A stretch of DNA of 64,000 nucleotides from DAMCZI01 sp032095175 (GCA_032095175.1 DAMCZI010000022.1:18488-82487); one strand, 5' to 3'. Counted from the stretch's first letter, positions 25,346-34,758 are shown. The notes: generated by a model not told the origin, from the letters alone. Made by a program: numbers and translations.

Positions 25346-27119
25346 CGCCTTTCGTTCCCTTCAACCACTTAGTAGCTGAGGAAGTTTTCTCTATGTCCTC
25401 AAGTTTTCTAACACAAGCAAAAACAGCTGCATCGAATATATCAATACGAAGATCCTCCATAACTTTTTCATACTGTATCATGTCGTCTGTCTTTTCTATA
25501 GCTCTTACATTCTGCACACAATACTCAAATGCATCCGAATGTAAATAATATAAATCTCCATCCTTTGCTTTTTGCTCTATATGCCTAAAGCCTTCACTTT
25601 TCTTGTAAAAATATTGGGGCTGATCAATTATATTAAACCCTGCCTTCTTCATACCAAAAAAGTATTCTCGGCAGAATTTTCTATCATGTCCAACCTGTTT
25701 AATTTTAAATCCTGTCTTTTTCATTTTCTTAAACCAGTTAACTATGTCTGCATGGTTTACAGTTGGACTATTGCACATATCAAGCCATCCATCATCCTTC
25801 CATCCGAAGAGAGGAATACCATCTTCCTCGGCTTTTTTATATGCTGCTACTATAGGGAACCATGCATGAGGAATTATTATATCTACATCATGCATTTTCC
25901 CATCCTTGTCTTTATATGCATTGTAATAGGTGCCATATAAAGCGGATGCTGTAAGGTCATGCAATTTTGAAAGGTCAGCACCGCCATACCAATTGATAGG
26001 CAGTTTCAACAATTCCCCTATTGTCCATTTATACTTCCTATCGCTGTTCCTAAATTCATCAATGTTAAAGTACGCTTTCATAGCTGAGGTATATATGTTA
26101 ATTTCCTTTGCCAGAAAATCTTTTCTTTGCTGTGGATCATTTTGTGCCTGTAATGCATTGTTTAGTATTTCCTCTGGTCTTATCGTTACCCCATAGTTAG
26201 GATTAGCCTTCTCATGTTCAATTGGATTAGTATAATCAACCTCTCCATGTTCATCCTGATCAGCTTTGCATATAAAAATAAAATACTGTTCATCCTTTAC
26301 TATGCCATCAAGTATTTTTTTGCAATATTGCAGTCTCTGATAACAAAAAGAAACCATGTTATCTCCTGCTGTTGTAATAGCAAACATCAGCTTATTTGTA
26401 TAAGCCTTCATAGCTTCTTTGATTATGTTATATTGCTTAGGAGTTTTATAAGCATGTACTTCATCCGCAATACCTACATTACAATTTAGTGAGTCTTGTG
26501 CATCTGGGTTAGCAGCTAGGGCTTGAATGTAGATTGAGCCATCCTCTAGCTCTCCACTTATAGAGTGTTCCTGGTTATTATCAAGAACTCTAAAGTTCTC
26601 CTTCTCCCCCATTTGGTCAAGGTTAAAATTAACAAAATTAAAACTTTGCAAAGATTGTTTTAATGCTGCACCAACAATATAAACCTTAGATCCCGATCTT
26701 CTTTCAAGAATACTTAATGCCCATGATAGAGCAGCAATAAATCTTGTCTTTCCGTTTTTACGTGGTATAAAAATAAAAACTTCCTTGAACCTTCGTATCT
26801 TAGTACCTTTATGATAAAATCCAAGGATGTTGTATATACAAAACTTTTGCCATGGCTCCAATAAAAAAGGCTCTCCACGTAATGGAGTGCCATCTAATCT
26901 TTCGCCCTGGTCATGGACAAATGTTTTCTCAATTATCCCAATTACAAACTCAGCATTCGTAGGATTAAAGTCATAAATGGGATTTTCTAAATCCTTTAAA
27001 AACCTGTTGCATGTTTGTATAAGTTCCTTACAAGCTACTTTTCTTTCATCAACAATACTTTGCGCATACTCCATTACCAGGTTATAGTTTTCAAATTTAC
27101 TGTTGTTGTCCAATCTCAC
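25338..27119 (-). CDS. Terminase large subunit
   Basis: A 593-residue packaging motor. ATPase part: adenine/Walker A region IFIPRKNGKTRFIAALSWA (around residue 120) and Walker B NVGIADEVHAY. The nuclease part has GGADLSKLHDLTAS and DIFDAAVFACVRKLED. It translocates DNA into the head and cuts it. Start overlaps the small subunit end by 23 bp. Confidence 0.93.
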   Translation of the reverse strand: MRLDNNSKFENYNLVMEYAQSIVDERKVACKELIQTCNRFLKDLENPIYDFNPTNAEFVIGIIEKTFVHDQGERLDGTPLRGEPFLLEPWQKFCIYNILGFYHKGTKIRRFKEVFIFIPRKNGKTRFIAALSWALSILERRSGSKVYIVGAALKQSLQSFNFVNFNLDQMGEKENFRVLDNNQEHSISGELEDGSIYIQALAANPDAQDSLNCNVGIADEVHAYKTPKQYNIIKEAMKAYTNKLMFAITTAGDNMVSFCYQRLQYCKKILDGIVKDEQYFIFICKADQDEHGEVDYTNPIEHEKANPNYGVTIRPEEILNNALQAQNDPQQRKDFLAKEINIYTSAMKAYFNIDEFRNSDRKYKWTIGELLKLPINWYGGADLSKLHDLTASALYGTYYNAYKDKDGKMHDVDIIIPHAWFPIVAAYKKAEEDGIPLFGWKDDGWLDMCNSPTVNHADIVNWFKKMKKTGFKIKQVGHDRKFCREYFFGMKKAGFNIIDQPQYFYKKSEGFRHIEQKAKDGDLYYLHSDAFEYCVQNVRAIEKTDDMIQYEKVMEDLRIDIFDAAVFACVRKLEDIEKTSSATKWLKGTKGGE

Positions 27120-27480
27120 TCAGCGCCTTCCCCAGTTTGCTGACTTTCTTCTTTCCGGCTGTTCCACTGCTTATTTTTTTAAGTCCTGCTGGAGTAAGTC
27201 CTAAAATATTTTCATGATTAACTATGTCTTTGCGCAAAGTCTCAAGCGCTAAATATAAAGCTGTCTTTCTTATATTTGTAAAGCCTGCTTTGTTAGTATA
27301 TTCCTCTGTTATCTTGCAGCCACCTGCATAAAATTCAGCTGTTAGCTTATCATACTGCTGTCTCATTTCAGCATAAGCTCTTATCGTTGCATCAAATTGT
27401 GGGCGATAAGTACCAATGCTCTCCATGTTTTTAATTGTAGCTTTGATGATTTTTTTAATTTCCTTTTCTTCAGGTAACAT
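27097..27480 (-). CDS. Terminase small subunit (P27 family)
   Basis: A 127-residue helical protein with MRQQYDKLTAEFYAGG, the tyrosine-rich DNA-recognition part, and the ending GLTPAGLKKIS typical of P27 terS proteins. It marks the phage DNA for packaging. Confidence 0.85.
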   Translation of the reverse strand: MLPEEKEIKKIIKATIKNMESIGTYRPQFDATIRAYAEMRQQYDKLTAEFYAGGCKITEEYTNKAGFTNIRKTALYLALETLRKDIVNHENILGLTPAGLKKISSGTAGKKKVSKLGKALSEIGQQQ

Positions 27481-27580
27481 TAGCCTTACCCCCTTTTCTA
27501 AAAATTTTCGCTCTATTGGAGAAGTCTACCTCCCCTCGGTCTCCATAAGATTTATTTTTTAATCTTTAGGTGGGGGGGGA

Positions 27581-27913
27581 TTACCAGCTTTCATTAGAAT
27601 ATTTATTTATCCAATCCAAACCAAATTGTCCTATTCTCTTAACCCATGATAAGCCTAATGCTGTGAGTTTGTTGTCTGTCCTATTGTGCATCTTGTCATG
27701 ACACTTATCACATAAGCTTATCAAGTTAATGCTTGCCAATGCCAACATAAGATTATATATCAAGCACCAAGTCAAAGGTATGATGTGATGTACTGTTGTT
27801 GCTGCAGTAGTCTTTCCATATCTCTTGCACTCCTGACATAAGTACTCATCACGTTTGAGTATCCTAACTCGTTTATGTTTCCATCCAGGAGTCTTGTAAA
27901 AGTCCCTAGCCAT
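27581..27913 (-). CDS. HNH endonuclease next to terminase
   Basis: A 110-residue HNH nuclease: two zinc CXXC pairs (CQEC, CDKC) and the motif TVHHIIPLTW ... NLISLCDKCHDKMH. HK97-type phages use such a nuclease with terminase for cutting at cos. ATG at 27913 is preferred over upstream in-frame starts because the preceding mini-ORF stop overlaps it (ATGGCTAG). No gene lies in 27481-27580, a candidate cos-containing stretch. Confidence 0.88.
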   Translation of the reverse strand: MARDFYKTPGWKHKRVRILKRDEYLCQECKRYGKTTAATTVHHIIPLTWCLIYNLMLALASINLISLCDKCHDKMHNRTDNKLTALGLSWVKRIGQFGLDWINKYSNESW

Positions 27914-27956
27914 TATCTTCATTGTCAAAGTTATAAGCCTGCTCTATCTTATCCAT
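27906..27956 (-). CDS. 16-residue leader peptide upstream of HNH
   Basis: ATG at 27956 behind GGGGGAGGTAAGAGTC; it encodes MDKIEQAYNFDNEDNG and stops inside the HNH start region (ATGGCTAG). The HNH gene has no strong ribosome site of its own, so translation is probably coupled through this mini-ORF. Confidence 0.5.
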   Translation of the reverse strand: MDKIEQAYNFDNEDNG

Positions 27957-27983
27957 GACTCTTACCTCCCCCTGCACCTCTTT

Positions 27984-28016
27984 TCAAAAATAAAAAGCAC
28001 CCATTTCCAGGTGCTT
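27984..28016 (-). terminator. Terminator separating early and late operons
   Basis: AAGCACC (27995-28001) and GGTGCTT (28010-28016) pair around an 8-nt loop, followed on the minus strand by TTTATTTTT. It lies just past the late regulator gene, so structural genes may need antitermination or a separate promoter. Confidence 0.8.
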
Positions 28017-28096
28017 AATTTTAATTCCATGATACTATTTTACATTATTTTTTATATATAATCCGGCCAATAAACGGCCAACTTAAAATTAATCAG

Positions 28097-28534
28097 CTAT
28101 TCCTTTCCAAATACAACTATGCGCATCTTCTTTAATGCTTCTTTCTTGATCCTCCTTGCAGTTCTTTCACTAGCCCCTATTTTATAACAGAACTGATAAT
28201 AGTATTTACCCTTAATGCATCTATTTTCTATAACAGTTCTCTCTATATCATTAAGGCTTGCTAATGCTTTTTCTATTGCATTAATAGTATTCTGTATTCT
28301 TTTTATTTCTCCGAATATATCAAGCTTATCCATTTTAATTATCGCATTTTCAACATTGGAGTTAAATTTATTAGTTGGAGATACAGCCTCCTTATCATAA
28401 CTTATCCCCATGCCTGCTTCTGCCAAATCTTCTATATGTTCATTTAGAAACTCAATCCTTGATTTCATGCTATCATAGTCCTCAAGCCATTCCTCTATCA
28501 TGCACTTCTTTTCATATTCATTCATCACAGCCAT
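28097..28534 (-). CDS. Sigma-70 region 4-like phage late regulator (ArpU/RinA type)
   Basis: A 145-residue protein; the N-terminus is helical and charged, the C-terminus (LNDIERTVIENRCIKGKYYY, then KIGASERTARRIKKEALKKM) is an HTH of sigma region 4 type. Proteins of this kind sit at the end of early genes and switch on late transcription. Start overlaps the stop of the previous mini-gene (TAATG). Confidence 0.75.
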   Translation of the reverse strand: MAVMNEYEKKCMIEEWLEDYDSMKSRIEFLNEHIEDLAEAGMGISYDKEAVSPTNKFNSNVENAIIKMDKLDIFGEIKRIQNTINAIEKALASLNDIERTVIENRCIKGKYYYQFCYKIGASERTARRIKKEALKKMRIVVFGKE

Positions 28535-28698
28535 TATTCCTCCTTTGCTTGCATCCTCTGGATCTTTTGCATTAGCTCTTTTTTCTCATCTCTTAGCTGC
28601 TTAACCTTATTCCAATTCTTTAAATGCACATATGCTCTTAACTGCTTGTCTATCTCTTTAATTCTGTCCTGGTATATCTCAGATATATTAAATTTCAT
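28534..28698 (-). CDS. 54-residue coiled-coil peptide
   Basis: ATG at 28698 overlaps the upstream stop (ATGA), and the TAA overlaps the downstream start (TAATG). The sequence is a charged helix, for example IYQDRIKEIDKQLRAYVHL and QLRDEKKELMQKIQRMQ. Overlap on both sides is good evidence of coding. Function unknown. Confidence 0.7.
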   Translation of the reverse strand: MKFNISEIYQDRIKEIDKQLRAYVHLKNWNKVKQLRDEKKELMQKIQRMQAKEE

Positions 28699-28925
28699 AT
28701 ATTCACATCCTTAAATCCATTAGATATTTCATCATCAGTCATTTCCCTGCCAGTTACTTTTTCAAAGTCAATCATCATCATACTAAGCTTCTGGGTTATT
28801 AACATAAATAGTGGTGTCCATTTTTCAGCTTCCTTTTCAGATGCAACATTGTTGAGATAGTTCTCAGCATTCTTTTCACGTTTGAGAAGTTTGTTATATT
28901 TAATCTTTAGGTTTTTTAATTCCAC
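28695..28925 (-). CDS. Small helical early phage protein
   Basis: A 76-residue protein from GTG at 28925, which overlaps the stop of the replication gene (TAGTG). KIKYNKLLKREKNAENYLNN and EKEAEKWTPLFMLITQKLSM are seen. Similar small proteins follow DnaD/DUF4373 genes in Firmicute phages. Unknown role. Confidence 0.65.
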   Translation of the reverse strand: MELKNLKIKYNKLLKREKNAENYLNNVASEKEAEKWTPLFMLITQKLSMMMIDFEKVTGREMTDDEISNGFKDVNI

Positions 28926-29746
28926 TATACCCAAACCTCTCTCTTTTTGATTGGTGGAGTAGGTGTCTTTAAGCATTCACCCCATTCAACATACTTCTCA
29001 AAACTTGTGTTTATCTGACTTTTTGAATTGCTATTTACTGTTAACGGTTTATCTTGCTTATATACTGCAAATTTATTAATTGCTTGCAATATATCTAACT
29101 GTGGAAATTTTTCAGATAAATCCTTATATAGTTTTACATCACTCTCAATATCGAGAGGATAATTTTCAATTGATTTTAATACCTCAATAAAATTATTTTC
29201 ATCATCAGTTAATTTACTTTCTATTTCCTTTACTTTCTCTTTACTTTCTATTTCCTTTCTATTTCTATTTACTTTACTTTGTGTACCAATGTCGACATTT
29301 ACTTCAACTGACCTGTTATTATCGTCAACAATAACAAGGTTTTTGTATACATTAATGTCCTCATTGCTCAAAAGTAAGTATTTCCCTTTAATTTCTACCC
29401 TTTGTCGCCTTCCTACAGCTAATAAAAATCTTTTCTGAATACCTCTAGAAGTTAGCACTCCATCCTTTTCAAAAATACTTTTATCAAATATCCCCCACTT
29501 AATGCAGTCATTAACTATCTCTGAACAGGTATTATTGTCAACATTAACTCGCTTTGAAAAGAGTAATAGTTCCTTTTCTCCCCACTCATAGTAATAACCG
29601 TTACTATAAATTTTCATAAGAAGTTTTATTATAATACTGAATCCCACTAGACCATGTTGCGATTCTATTAATGCAATCTTATCGTCCTGATCCATATCAA
29701 CATCAAGCGAAAAGTATTCCAATCCTTTTTTCATTGGTCTTGCCAT
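28925..29746 (-). CDS. Phage replication initiation protein (DUF4373/Lin1244-type)
   Basis: A 273-residue protein. N-terminal winged-helix-like domain (GLEYFSLDVDMDQDDKIALI, then LVGFSIIIKLLMKIYSNGYY) matches the DUF4373 replisome-organiser domain. The middle is an Asn/Glu/Lys-rich linker with repeated KEIESKEKV-like segments; the C-terminus resembles a DnaD tail. It likely binds the phage origin or loads the helicase made by the next gene. Confidence 0.8.
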   Translation of the reverse strand: MARPMKKGLEYFSLDVDMDQDDKIALIESQHGLVGFSIIIKLLMKIYSNGYYYEWGEKELLLFSKRVNVDNNTCSEIVNDCIKWGIFDKSIFEKDGVLTSRGIQKRFLLAVGRRQRVEIKGKYLLLSNEDINVYKNLVIVDDNNRSVEVNVDIGTQSKVNRNRKEIESKEKVKEIESKLTDDENNFIEVLKSIENYPLDIESDVKLYKDLSEKFPQLDILQAINKFAVYKQDKPLTVNSNSKSQINTSFEKYVEWGECLKTPTPPIKKREVWV

Positions 29747-29770
29747 TGTATCACCTCACTGCTCCTAATC

Positions 29771-31576
29771 CTAAAATGGACAATCTTCATTTTGTACTTC
29801 ATAGAATCCTAATTGTTCTTGTTTATTCCATCCGTATTGTTTAAGATATCCTGTCGCCTCTGACTTCTCATAAAATCTTTTAGATTCAGGTTCAAACTTA
29901 AGTCCAATCGTAACATCTTGTTTACCTGAAAATCTGTTTTTCAGTATATCAAGCCTTGTATTGCATCCCCACAGATCCATATCCTCTTTTTCATCAGTAA
30001 CTCTTGCAACACTGAAGACATTATCTGCTCTGTTTGTTATGTCTCCACTACCTGATATATCATTCTTCTGTAAATTACCATTTACTTTCCTCGGATGTGC
30101 TACAACATGAACATGCACATCATATTTGTGTGCAAATTCAACCACTTTACCAACAAATTCGCTTTGAGCATGATAAAAATCCTTATCATTTCCACTAAAG
30201 CTTGTCATCATTAAATTATCTATTAAAAAAACCTTACAATCATATCTCATTGCTGCATATTGAAATGTCCTTAAAATGTCTATATCTTTTACACTTGTTG
30301 AGTTATCATACAGGAAGAACTTATCCCTATACCAATTTCTCATTCTTTCCTGAACATCATTAGGCACATATGAAACATCTGATTGCTTTATTTCATCATA
30401 TTTTTTCATTAAATTATCTTTGCCCGCCATCTGAAGCTCTATCCAGTAGCGGAATATTGGAGCAGGTAATTCTCCTGAAAAGGCACATACATTAAATCCT
30501 TTATCTACACTTTCAATAAGCAACTGTCCTAAAAATGTACTTTTACCTGAAGAATTTGAACCAGTCCAAACACTTACTTGTCCCATCATAAAACCGCCTA
30601 CAGCTTTATCAACTAATGTTAATCCTGAGCTTACTCTTTGCACTTTGCTATAATCAAAATTTTCAACATCTGCAAGCCTTAATAGTCCTGCAATAGGAAC
30701 TTCTTTAGGATTATTAACTAATTCAATTACTTTTTCTTTACCATCAAAGAAGAGAGTTTCATTTGCATCCTTTCTATTGCCCTGGACTATGTAACATCTA
30801 TACTCTCCTAAACGATTGATTATCTTCTTAACCATTTCCTGTCCTGGTTCGTCCTGGTCTCCCCAAATAATAACTTTCTGAAATTGCTGCAGCCATTCCC
30901 AGCATGTTTCTATCCATGTTAAATCCTCAGCTCCACTTGGAACACTTACAACATTTTTAATTTCTGCTTCATCAAGTGCTAATGCATCCATTTCACCTTC
31001 AACAATAACCAAAGGATCAGCAGGATCACAATCATCCATTCCCCAAAGAACAGGTTTTCCTCCTTCTTCACGCCAGGACTTCATTTCACCTTTTTTTATT
31101 TTATGGGATGGCCTAAATTTCAGGAGCACAAGTTCCCCATTTTCATAATAAGGCATTACAATATTTCCTTTGTTGTCAACTCCAACCTTTCTACGTTCCC
31201 ATGTTTTTTTTGAAAATCCTCTCTTTGTCAAATATTCTTCAATTGCTTTAGTTGCAGAGTTTATAGCTGTCACAGGTTTTTTATATGATTTTTTAGGTTG
31301 CTTTTTATATTCAAAATTTTTATTTTTTTCCCATTCCAATTCTGCATCCGCCTTTTCTCCAAAATCTCTGCAAAGCTGCTGAAATGTTCCCGATCTTCCA
31401 CAACTTCCACGCCTGCAATTAAAAGTAAGTTTATTTATATTCAATGCAAAGGAATCTTTATCATGATGTTGTCCTCCATGGCAGTAAGGGCAGGAGCGAG
31501 GGACTATTTCACCCCCACGCTGCTTCCACTGTCCTAGATGTCTATTTGCAAACTCAAATACGTCCATAGCATTCAC
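29771..31576 (-). CDS. Bifunctional primase-helicase (zinc finger, TOPRIM, DnaB-like)
   Basis: A 601-residue T7 gp4/Twinkle-like protein. Residues about 25-70: CHC2-type zinc finger (CPYCHGGQ ... CRRGSCGR). About 185-270: TOPRIM with IVEGEMDALAL and IIWGDQDEPGQEM. About 310-590: RecA/DnaB helicase with Walker A TGSNSSGKSTFLG and Walker B VFLIDNLMM. It primes and unwinds phage DNA. One protein does both jobs. Confidence 0.9.
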   Translation of the reverse strand: MNAMDVFEFANRHLGQWKQRGGEIVPRSCPYCHGGQHHDKDSFALNINKLTFNCRRGSCGRSGTFQQLCRDFGEKADAELEWEKNKNFEYKKQPKKSYKKPVTAINSATKAIEEYLTKRGFSKKTWERRKVGVDNKGNIVMPYYENGELVLLKFRPSHKIKKGEMKSWREEGGKPVLWGMDDCDPADPLVIVEGEMDALALDEAEIKNVVSVPSGAEDLTWIETCWEWLQQFQKVIIWGDQDEPGQEMVKKIINRLGEYRCYIVQGNRKDANETLFFDGKEKVIELVNNPKEVPIAGLLRLADVENFDYSKVQRVSSGLTLVDKAVGGFMMGQVSVWTGSNSSGKSTFLGQLLIESVDKGFNVCAFSGELPAPIFRYWIELQMAGKDNLMKKYDEIKQSDVSYVPNDVQERMRNWYRDKFFLYDNSTSVKDIDILRTFQYAAMRYDCKVFLIDNLMMTSFSGNDKDFYHAQSEFVGKVVEFAHKYDVHVHVVAHPRKVNGNLQKNDISGSGDITNRADNVFSVARVTDEKEDMDLWGCNTRLDILKNRFSGKQDVTIGLKFEPESKRFYEKSEATGYLKQYGWNKQEQLGFYEVQNEDCPF

Positions 31577-32110
31577 CTAACTTTTTAGATATTCATATAG
31601 ATAGTATTTCAATGTGTGATATATAAAGTTCCCTGAGTATTTCTTATCCATAAAGGCAATGTTTATATTGTAACGATTTTCAAACGTTTTTAATGATGCA
31701 AGAAGAGCTTTGGGTTCATATTGGCTTCTGTAATTTCCCTTGATTATGTTCTCATAGCCCTGTCCATCTTCTATCAGTAAAAATATTTTTGTATTACTTC
31801 CATAGGCCCTTATAAACTCATTTTCAAACCTTGTCCTATCCTTAAAACTGCCTGCAAGCTCATCTATGCTGTTTTTCTTCTCTATGGTAACAGGCATATA
31901 TATATCCCTCAGTATATTCAATTCCGGGCAAGCTGAAAGCTTTACAGTATAATCTCCTGCATCAACCTTCTTGACCTCATACTTTATTTTTTTCTTTTCA
32001 AAATAATCTAAAATATGCTGGTTCTGTTGTTCTCTTGTATCTACAATGATAGTCATGTTTTCTATTAATTTTTTTATCTCTGTATCCGTAAATTTATACT
32101 TAACAAACAT
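31577..32110 (-). CDS. ERCC4-type (XPF/Mus81-like) nuclease
   Basis: A 177-residue nuclease domain. Motifs run MTIIVDTREQQ, VKKVDAGDYTV and VTIEKKNSIDELAGSF, corresponding to the GDY and ERK-x3-D active-site blocks, with E-K-K replacing E-R-K. It lies between SSB and primase-helicase, so a role in branched-DNA processing during phage replication is likely. Confidence 0.8.
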   Translation of the reverse strand: MFVKYKFTDTEIKKLIENMTIIVDTREQQNQHILDYFEKKKIKYEVKKVDAGDYTVKLSACPELNILRDIYMPVTIEKKNSIDELAGSFKDRTRFENEFIRAYGSNTKIFLLIEDGQGYENIIKGNYRSQYEPKALLASLKTFENRYNINIAFMDKKYSGNFIYHTLKYYLYEYLKS

Positions 32111-32163
32111 TCTGCTTAACCTCCTGCCCCTATATTAAGAGGAAGGTATTAACCCTCCTCGTT

Positions 32164-32571
32164 TTAGAATGGAAGATCATCATCATCCCCTACCGGCATA
32201 AATCCATCTTCACTATAATTACTTTGTTGTGAGTTACTATTACTTCCATCTTTAGGCCAATCTAAGAATTTAACCTCATCGGCAACAACTTCGGTAGCAT
32301 ACCTATTGGTTCCATCCTGCGCCTGGTATTTTCTCGTCTGTATTGATCCAGATACTGCAATTAATCTTCCCTTTGACACGTTATTTGCTACATTTTCAGC
32401 AAGTTTTCTCCAGCATACTATGTTTATGAAATCAGCTTCTCTTTGTCCATTTTGGCCCACATAATTTCTATCAACTGCTAATGAAAATTTAGCAACTGCA
32501 ACTCCTGTTCCTGCTGTAAAATTAAGTTCTGGATCCTTTGTCAACCTACCAATTAAAACAACTTTATTCAT
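32164..32571 (-). CDS. ssb: Single-stranded DNA-binding protein
   Basis: A 135-residue SSB with MNKVVLIGRLTKDPELNFTA, OB-fold segment FINIVCWRKLAENVANNVSKG and the acidic protein-interaction tip DDDLPF. Normal length and family shape. Located in the replication module. Confidence 0.95.
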   Translation of the reverse strand: MNKVVLIGRLTKDPELNFTAGTGVAVAKFSLAVDRNYVGQNGQREADFINIVCWRKLAENVANNVSKGRLIAVSGSIQTRKYQAQDGTNRYATEVVADEVKFLDWPKDGSNSNSQQSNYSEDGFMPVGDDDDLPF

Positions 32572-32616
32572 ATATCCATCATCCTTTCTTTTGTTACTTA
32601 AATCCTGGATTACGAA

Positions 32617-32820
32617 CTAATTCTCATTTATTGTTTCTAAATCTCTTTGTGCATATATCACGTTTTTTTTGCATTTTGAACATGTTTCTATTAAATCTTC
32701 TGTGCCATAATCAATCCAACCATAACAGTAATACACAGGTTTTCCGTTATCATCATGATATTCAATACTTGGTTTACCTTTTCTCTTAACTTCACCGTTT
32801 TTAACTGCTTGACAACTCAT
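32617..32820 (-). CDS. Small cysteine-containing phage protein
   Basis: A 67-residue protein with CYGW and a CSKC pair, probably a small zinc-binding fold. Residues 9-18 are basic. Similar proteins are common in early regions of clostridial phages. Function unknown. Confidence 0.6.
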   Translation of the reverse strand: MSCQAVKNGEVKRKGKPSIEYHDDNGKPVYYCYGWIDYGTEDLIETCSKCKKNVIYAQRDLETINEN

Positions 32821-32865
32821 TTCTTAACTTCCTTTCCTTCACATTTTAATCAGAATGTGTCTTAG

Positions 32866-33390
32866 CTACTTAGTGACCTTTTCAGGCAGCTTGTAAGCAT
32901 ATCTGCAATTCTCTAACCCCCATGAACTCTCTGGTACAAAGTTATCCTCAAATACTTCATGAAGCTCACACTCTGAAAAGTGCTTTGTGCAGCCATCGCA
33001 ATTCTGATACATTATCTCGTTGCACCAGGTGCAAAACTGCTCCCTCGGAACTACTGCATTAACTAGCCTATCTTTCATATCCCTGTAAACCTTTTGCAAT
33101 GTAAAATCATCTATAAGCCTAAAATCAAATTTTTCAAGTTTTTTGGTTATTTGCTCCTGCTCTCTTGGATGCATCCTGTCTTGTACACTTTCACAAAATT
33201 TTTTAAGATATGTTTGGGCCATCTTAATACTTCGCTGTTCATCCTTGGCCATATTGTTTCTGCTTGTCCAATCCTCTACTATATTCTTTCCAGGCGCACT
33301 AGTTATTCCTCTATTCCCTGAAAACATTTGTAGTATGGACATGAATACCATCAACTGGTTTCTTTCTTCGGCATTCAAATAATCCTTCAT
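32866..33390 (-). CDS. Early phage protein (DUF5651-like)
   Basis: A 174-residue protein. The opening MKDYLNAEERNQLMVFMSIL resembles the DUF5651 family by eye. The C-terminal half has a four-to-six-cysteine cluster (CTWCNE, CDGC, CEL), likely zinc-binding. It overlaps the next gene upstream by 4 bp. Confidence 0.6.
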   Translation of the reverse strand: MKDYLNAEERNQLMVFMSILQMFSGNRGITSAPGKNIVEDWTSRNNMAKDEQRSIKMAQTYLKKFCESVQDRMHPREQEQITKKLEKFDFRLIDDFTLQKVYRDMKDRLVNAVVPREQFCTWCNEIMYQNCDGCTKHFSECELHEVFEDNFVPESSWGLENCRYAYKLPEKVTK

Positions 33391-33797
33391 TCCTCAGCTT
33401 CCCCCTTTTCGCCTTTCATGAACTCATTATATATTTGATGTGCAAGCTCTTCAGGATTATCTATCCCATTTGCCTTTAAGACTTTTGCCGTAACACTCTC
33501 AAAGGCATCTGCTTCAACATATTTATCATTAGGTCTAGGCTCACCTTTCTCTCCTTTGTTAAAGCGTTCTTGTGCTCTATTAAATACATCTTCTATTATT
33601 CTGTTCGCCCTTTCCTCACTTATTTTGTTCTCTCTCATTGCAGGGAGGTAAACTGAAACAAAGTTTCCAACAAACCTGTCAACCTCTTCCCTAACACGTT
33701 CATCTATGATCTGCCCTTTAATCAATTCAAACTGATCCTGTGTAAGCTTCCCCTTTAGCAATTTATCTGTTTTTCTGCGTTGTGCCCTATTCAACAT
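33387..33797 (-). CDS. Early phage protein of unknown function
   Basis: A 136-residue charged, helical protein with opening NRAQRRKTDKLLKGKLTQDQ and an acidic end (GEKGEAEE). No catalytic motif. It overlaps the DUF5651-like gene, so they are probably translated together. Confidence 0.6.
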   Translation of the reverse strand: MLNRAQRRKTDKLLKGKLTQDQFELIKGQIIDERVREEVDRFVGNFVSVYLPAMRENKISEERANRIIEDVFNRAQERFNKGEKGEPRPNDKYVEADAFESVTAKVLKANGIDNPEELAHQIYNEFMKGEKGEAEE

Positions 33798-33807
33798 TCA
33801 TTCCCTC

Positions 33808-34188
33808 CTATCCCTTGTAGTGTTTTCTTACAATAGCCACATAATCTCCATTTTTTATACTCCACAAAGGTTTTATGCATCTTTGCAACCTGTCTTCCCT
33901 TTCCTTGTACCACTCTTGCAAATATATGTAATGTAGCTTTTTTACTTTATTAAGCAGTTTGCTGAACAGTTTATCATCGACCTTGAAATCTCCAAAGAAA
34001 TCAAAGTCAATCTGGTCAATTATGAATCTAAATCTCAAATATGATTCTACAGGCTCCCCATCAAAAAAATTAACTTGCATGTTATTTCTCACTATAATCT
34101 GAACCGGATAATTAAAATTGAAATCTATTGTCAATCCATTTGCATCACATATTTCCTCTAACTCTATTTTTAATTCATCAGTCGACAT
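33808..34188 (-). CDS. Early phage protein of unknown function
   Basis: A 126-residue protein; opening STDELKIELEEICDANG, then beta-rich DFNFNYPVQIIVRNN and a basic helical tail. ATG at 34188 follows AAAGGGGAG; the upstream in-frame start lies within rusA. It overlaps rusA by 11 bp. Unrecognised. Confidence 0.6.
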   Translation of the reverse strand: MSTDELKIELEEICDANGLTIDFNFNYPVQIIVRNNMQVNFFDGEPVESYLRFRFIIDQIDFDFFGDFKVDDKLFSKLLNKVKKLHYIYLQEWYKEREDRLQRCIKPLWSIKNGDYVAIVRKHYKG

Positions 34189-34606
34189 TTTCTTGCTCCC
34201 CTTTCTCATCTTGTAATATAACTTCCACCCTTGGAGTATCAGAGTAATACTTATTTACTGTCGCTGTTATTACCTGGCTATCATCCTTATAAGCAATGCC
34301 ATTAAGGCTATCAAGAATAATCTTTGCTATATTGTCACAATCAGGTTTTTTAACAGGCCTTATAACATTACATAGCATCAAATTTCTTCTCTTATTACTT
34401 GTGCTCTTTGGTATTTCAAAGTATGCATCTATCTTTGTTATAACCTCCCCCTCAAACTTTTTAGGTTCTGGAAGTTGGCTATACATTAACTTAACTAAAT
34501 TTTCATATGACACTGTTTCTTTAGGCGTATATGTTCCTGTTCCTGTAACTCTTGGTCTTTGCTTTCCCATTGGTTTCCCTGGAACTATAAATTTAATATT
34601 CATCAT
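34178..34606 (-). CDS. RusA-type Holliday junction resolvase
   Basis: A 142-residue nuclease with IKFIVPGKPMGKQRPR at the start and the metal-site cluster PVKKPDCDNIAKIILDSLNG followed by YKDDSQV, the Asp pattern of RusA. It resolves four-way junctions in phage recombination/replication and pairs functionally with the ERF gene nearby. Confidence 0.92.
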   Translation of the reverse strand: MMNIKFIVPGKPMGKQRPRVTGTGTYTPKETVSYENLVKLMYSQLPEPKKFEGEVITKIDAYFEIPKSTSNKRRNLMLCNVIRPVKKPDCDNIAKIILDSLNGIAYKDDSQVITATVNKYYSDTPRVEVILQDEKGEQENVD

Positions 34607-34615
34607 ATTCCCCCT

Positions 34616-34756
34616 TTACTTGCACCTTCTAACAATCCTGAAATGGTTATCTGATTGATAATTATTAAGCTGCATCTCATTTAATTTTCTCTTCTTTTTC
34701 CGTGCCTTTTGATGAGCTATTACTATGTTTACAAATTGCTCTTTTGAAAGTTTCAT
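34616..34756 (-). CDS. 46-residue basic peptide
   Basis: MKLSKEQFVNIVIAHQKARK, then Lys/Arg-rich and ending HFRIVRRCK. Lies tightly between two early genes with an AGGGAG ribosome-like site. Probably a small nucleic-acid-binding protein; no family recognised. Confidence 0.55.
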   Translation of the reverse strand: MKLSKEQFVNIVIAHQKARKKKRKLNEMQLNNYQSDNHFRIVRRCK

Positions 34757-34758
34757 GT

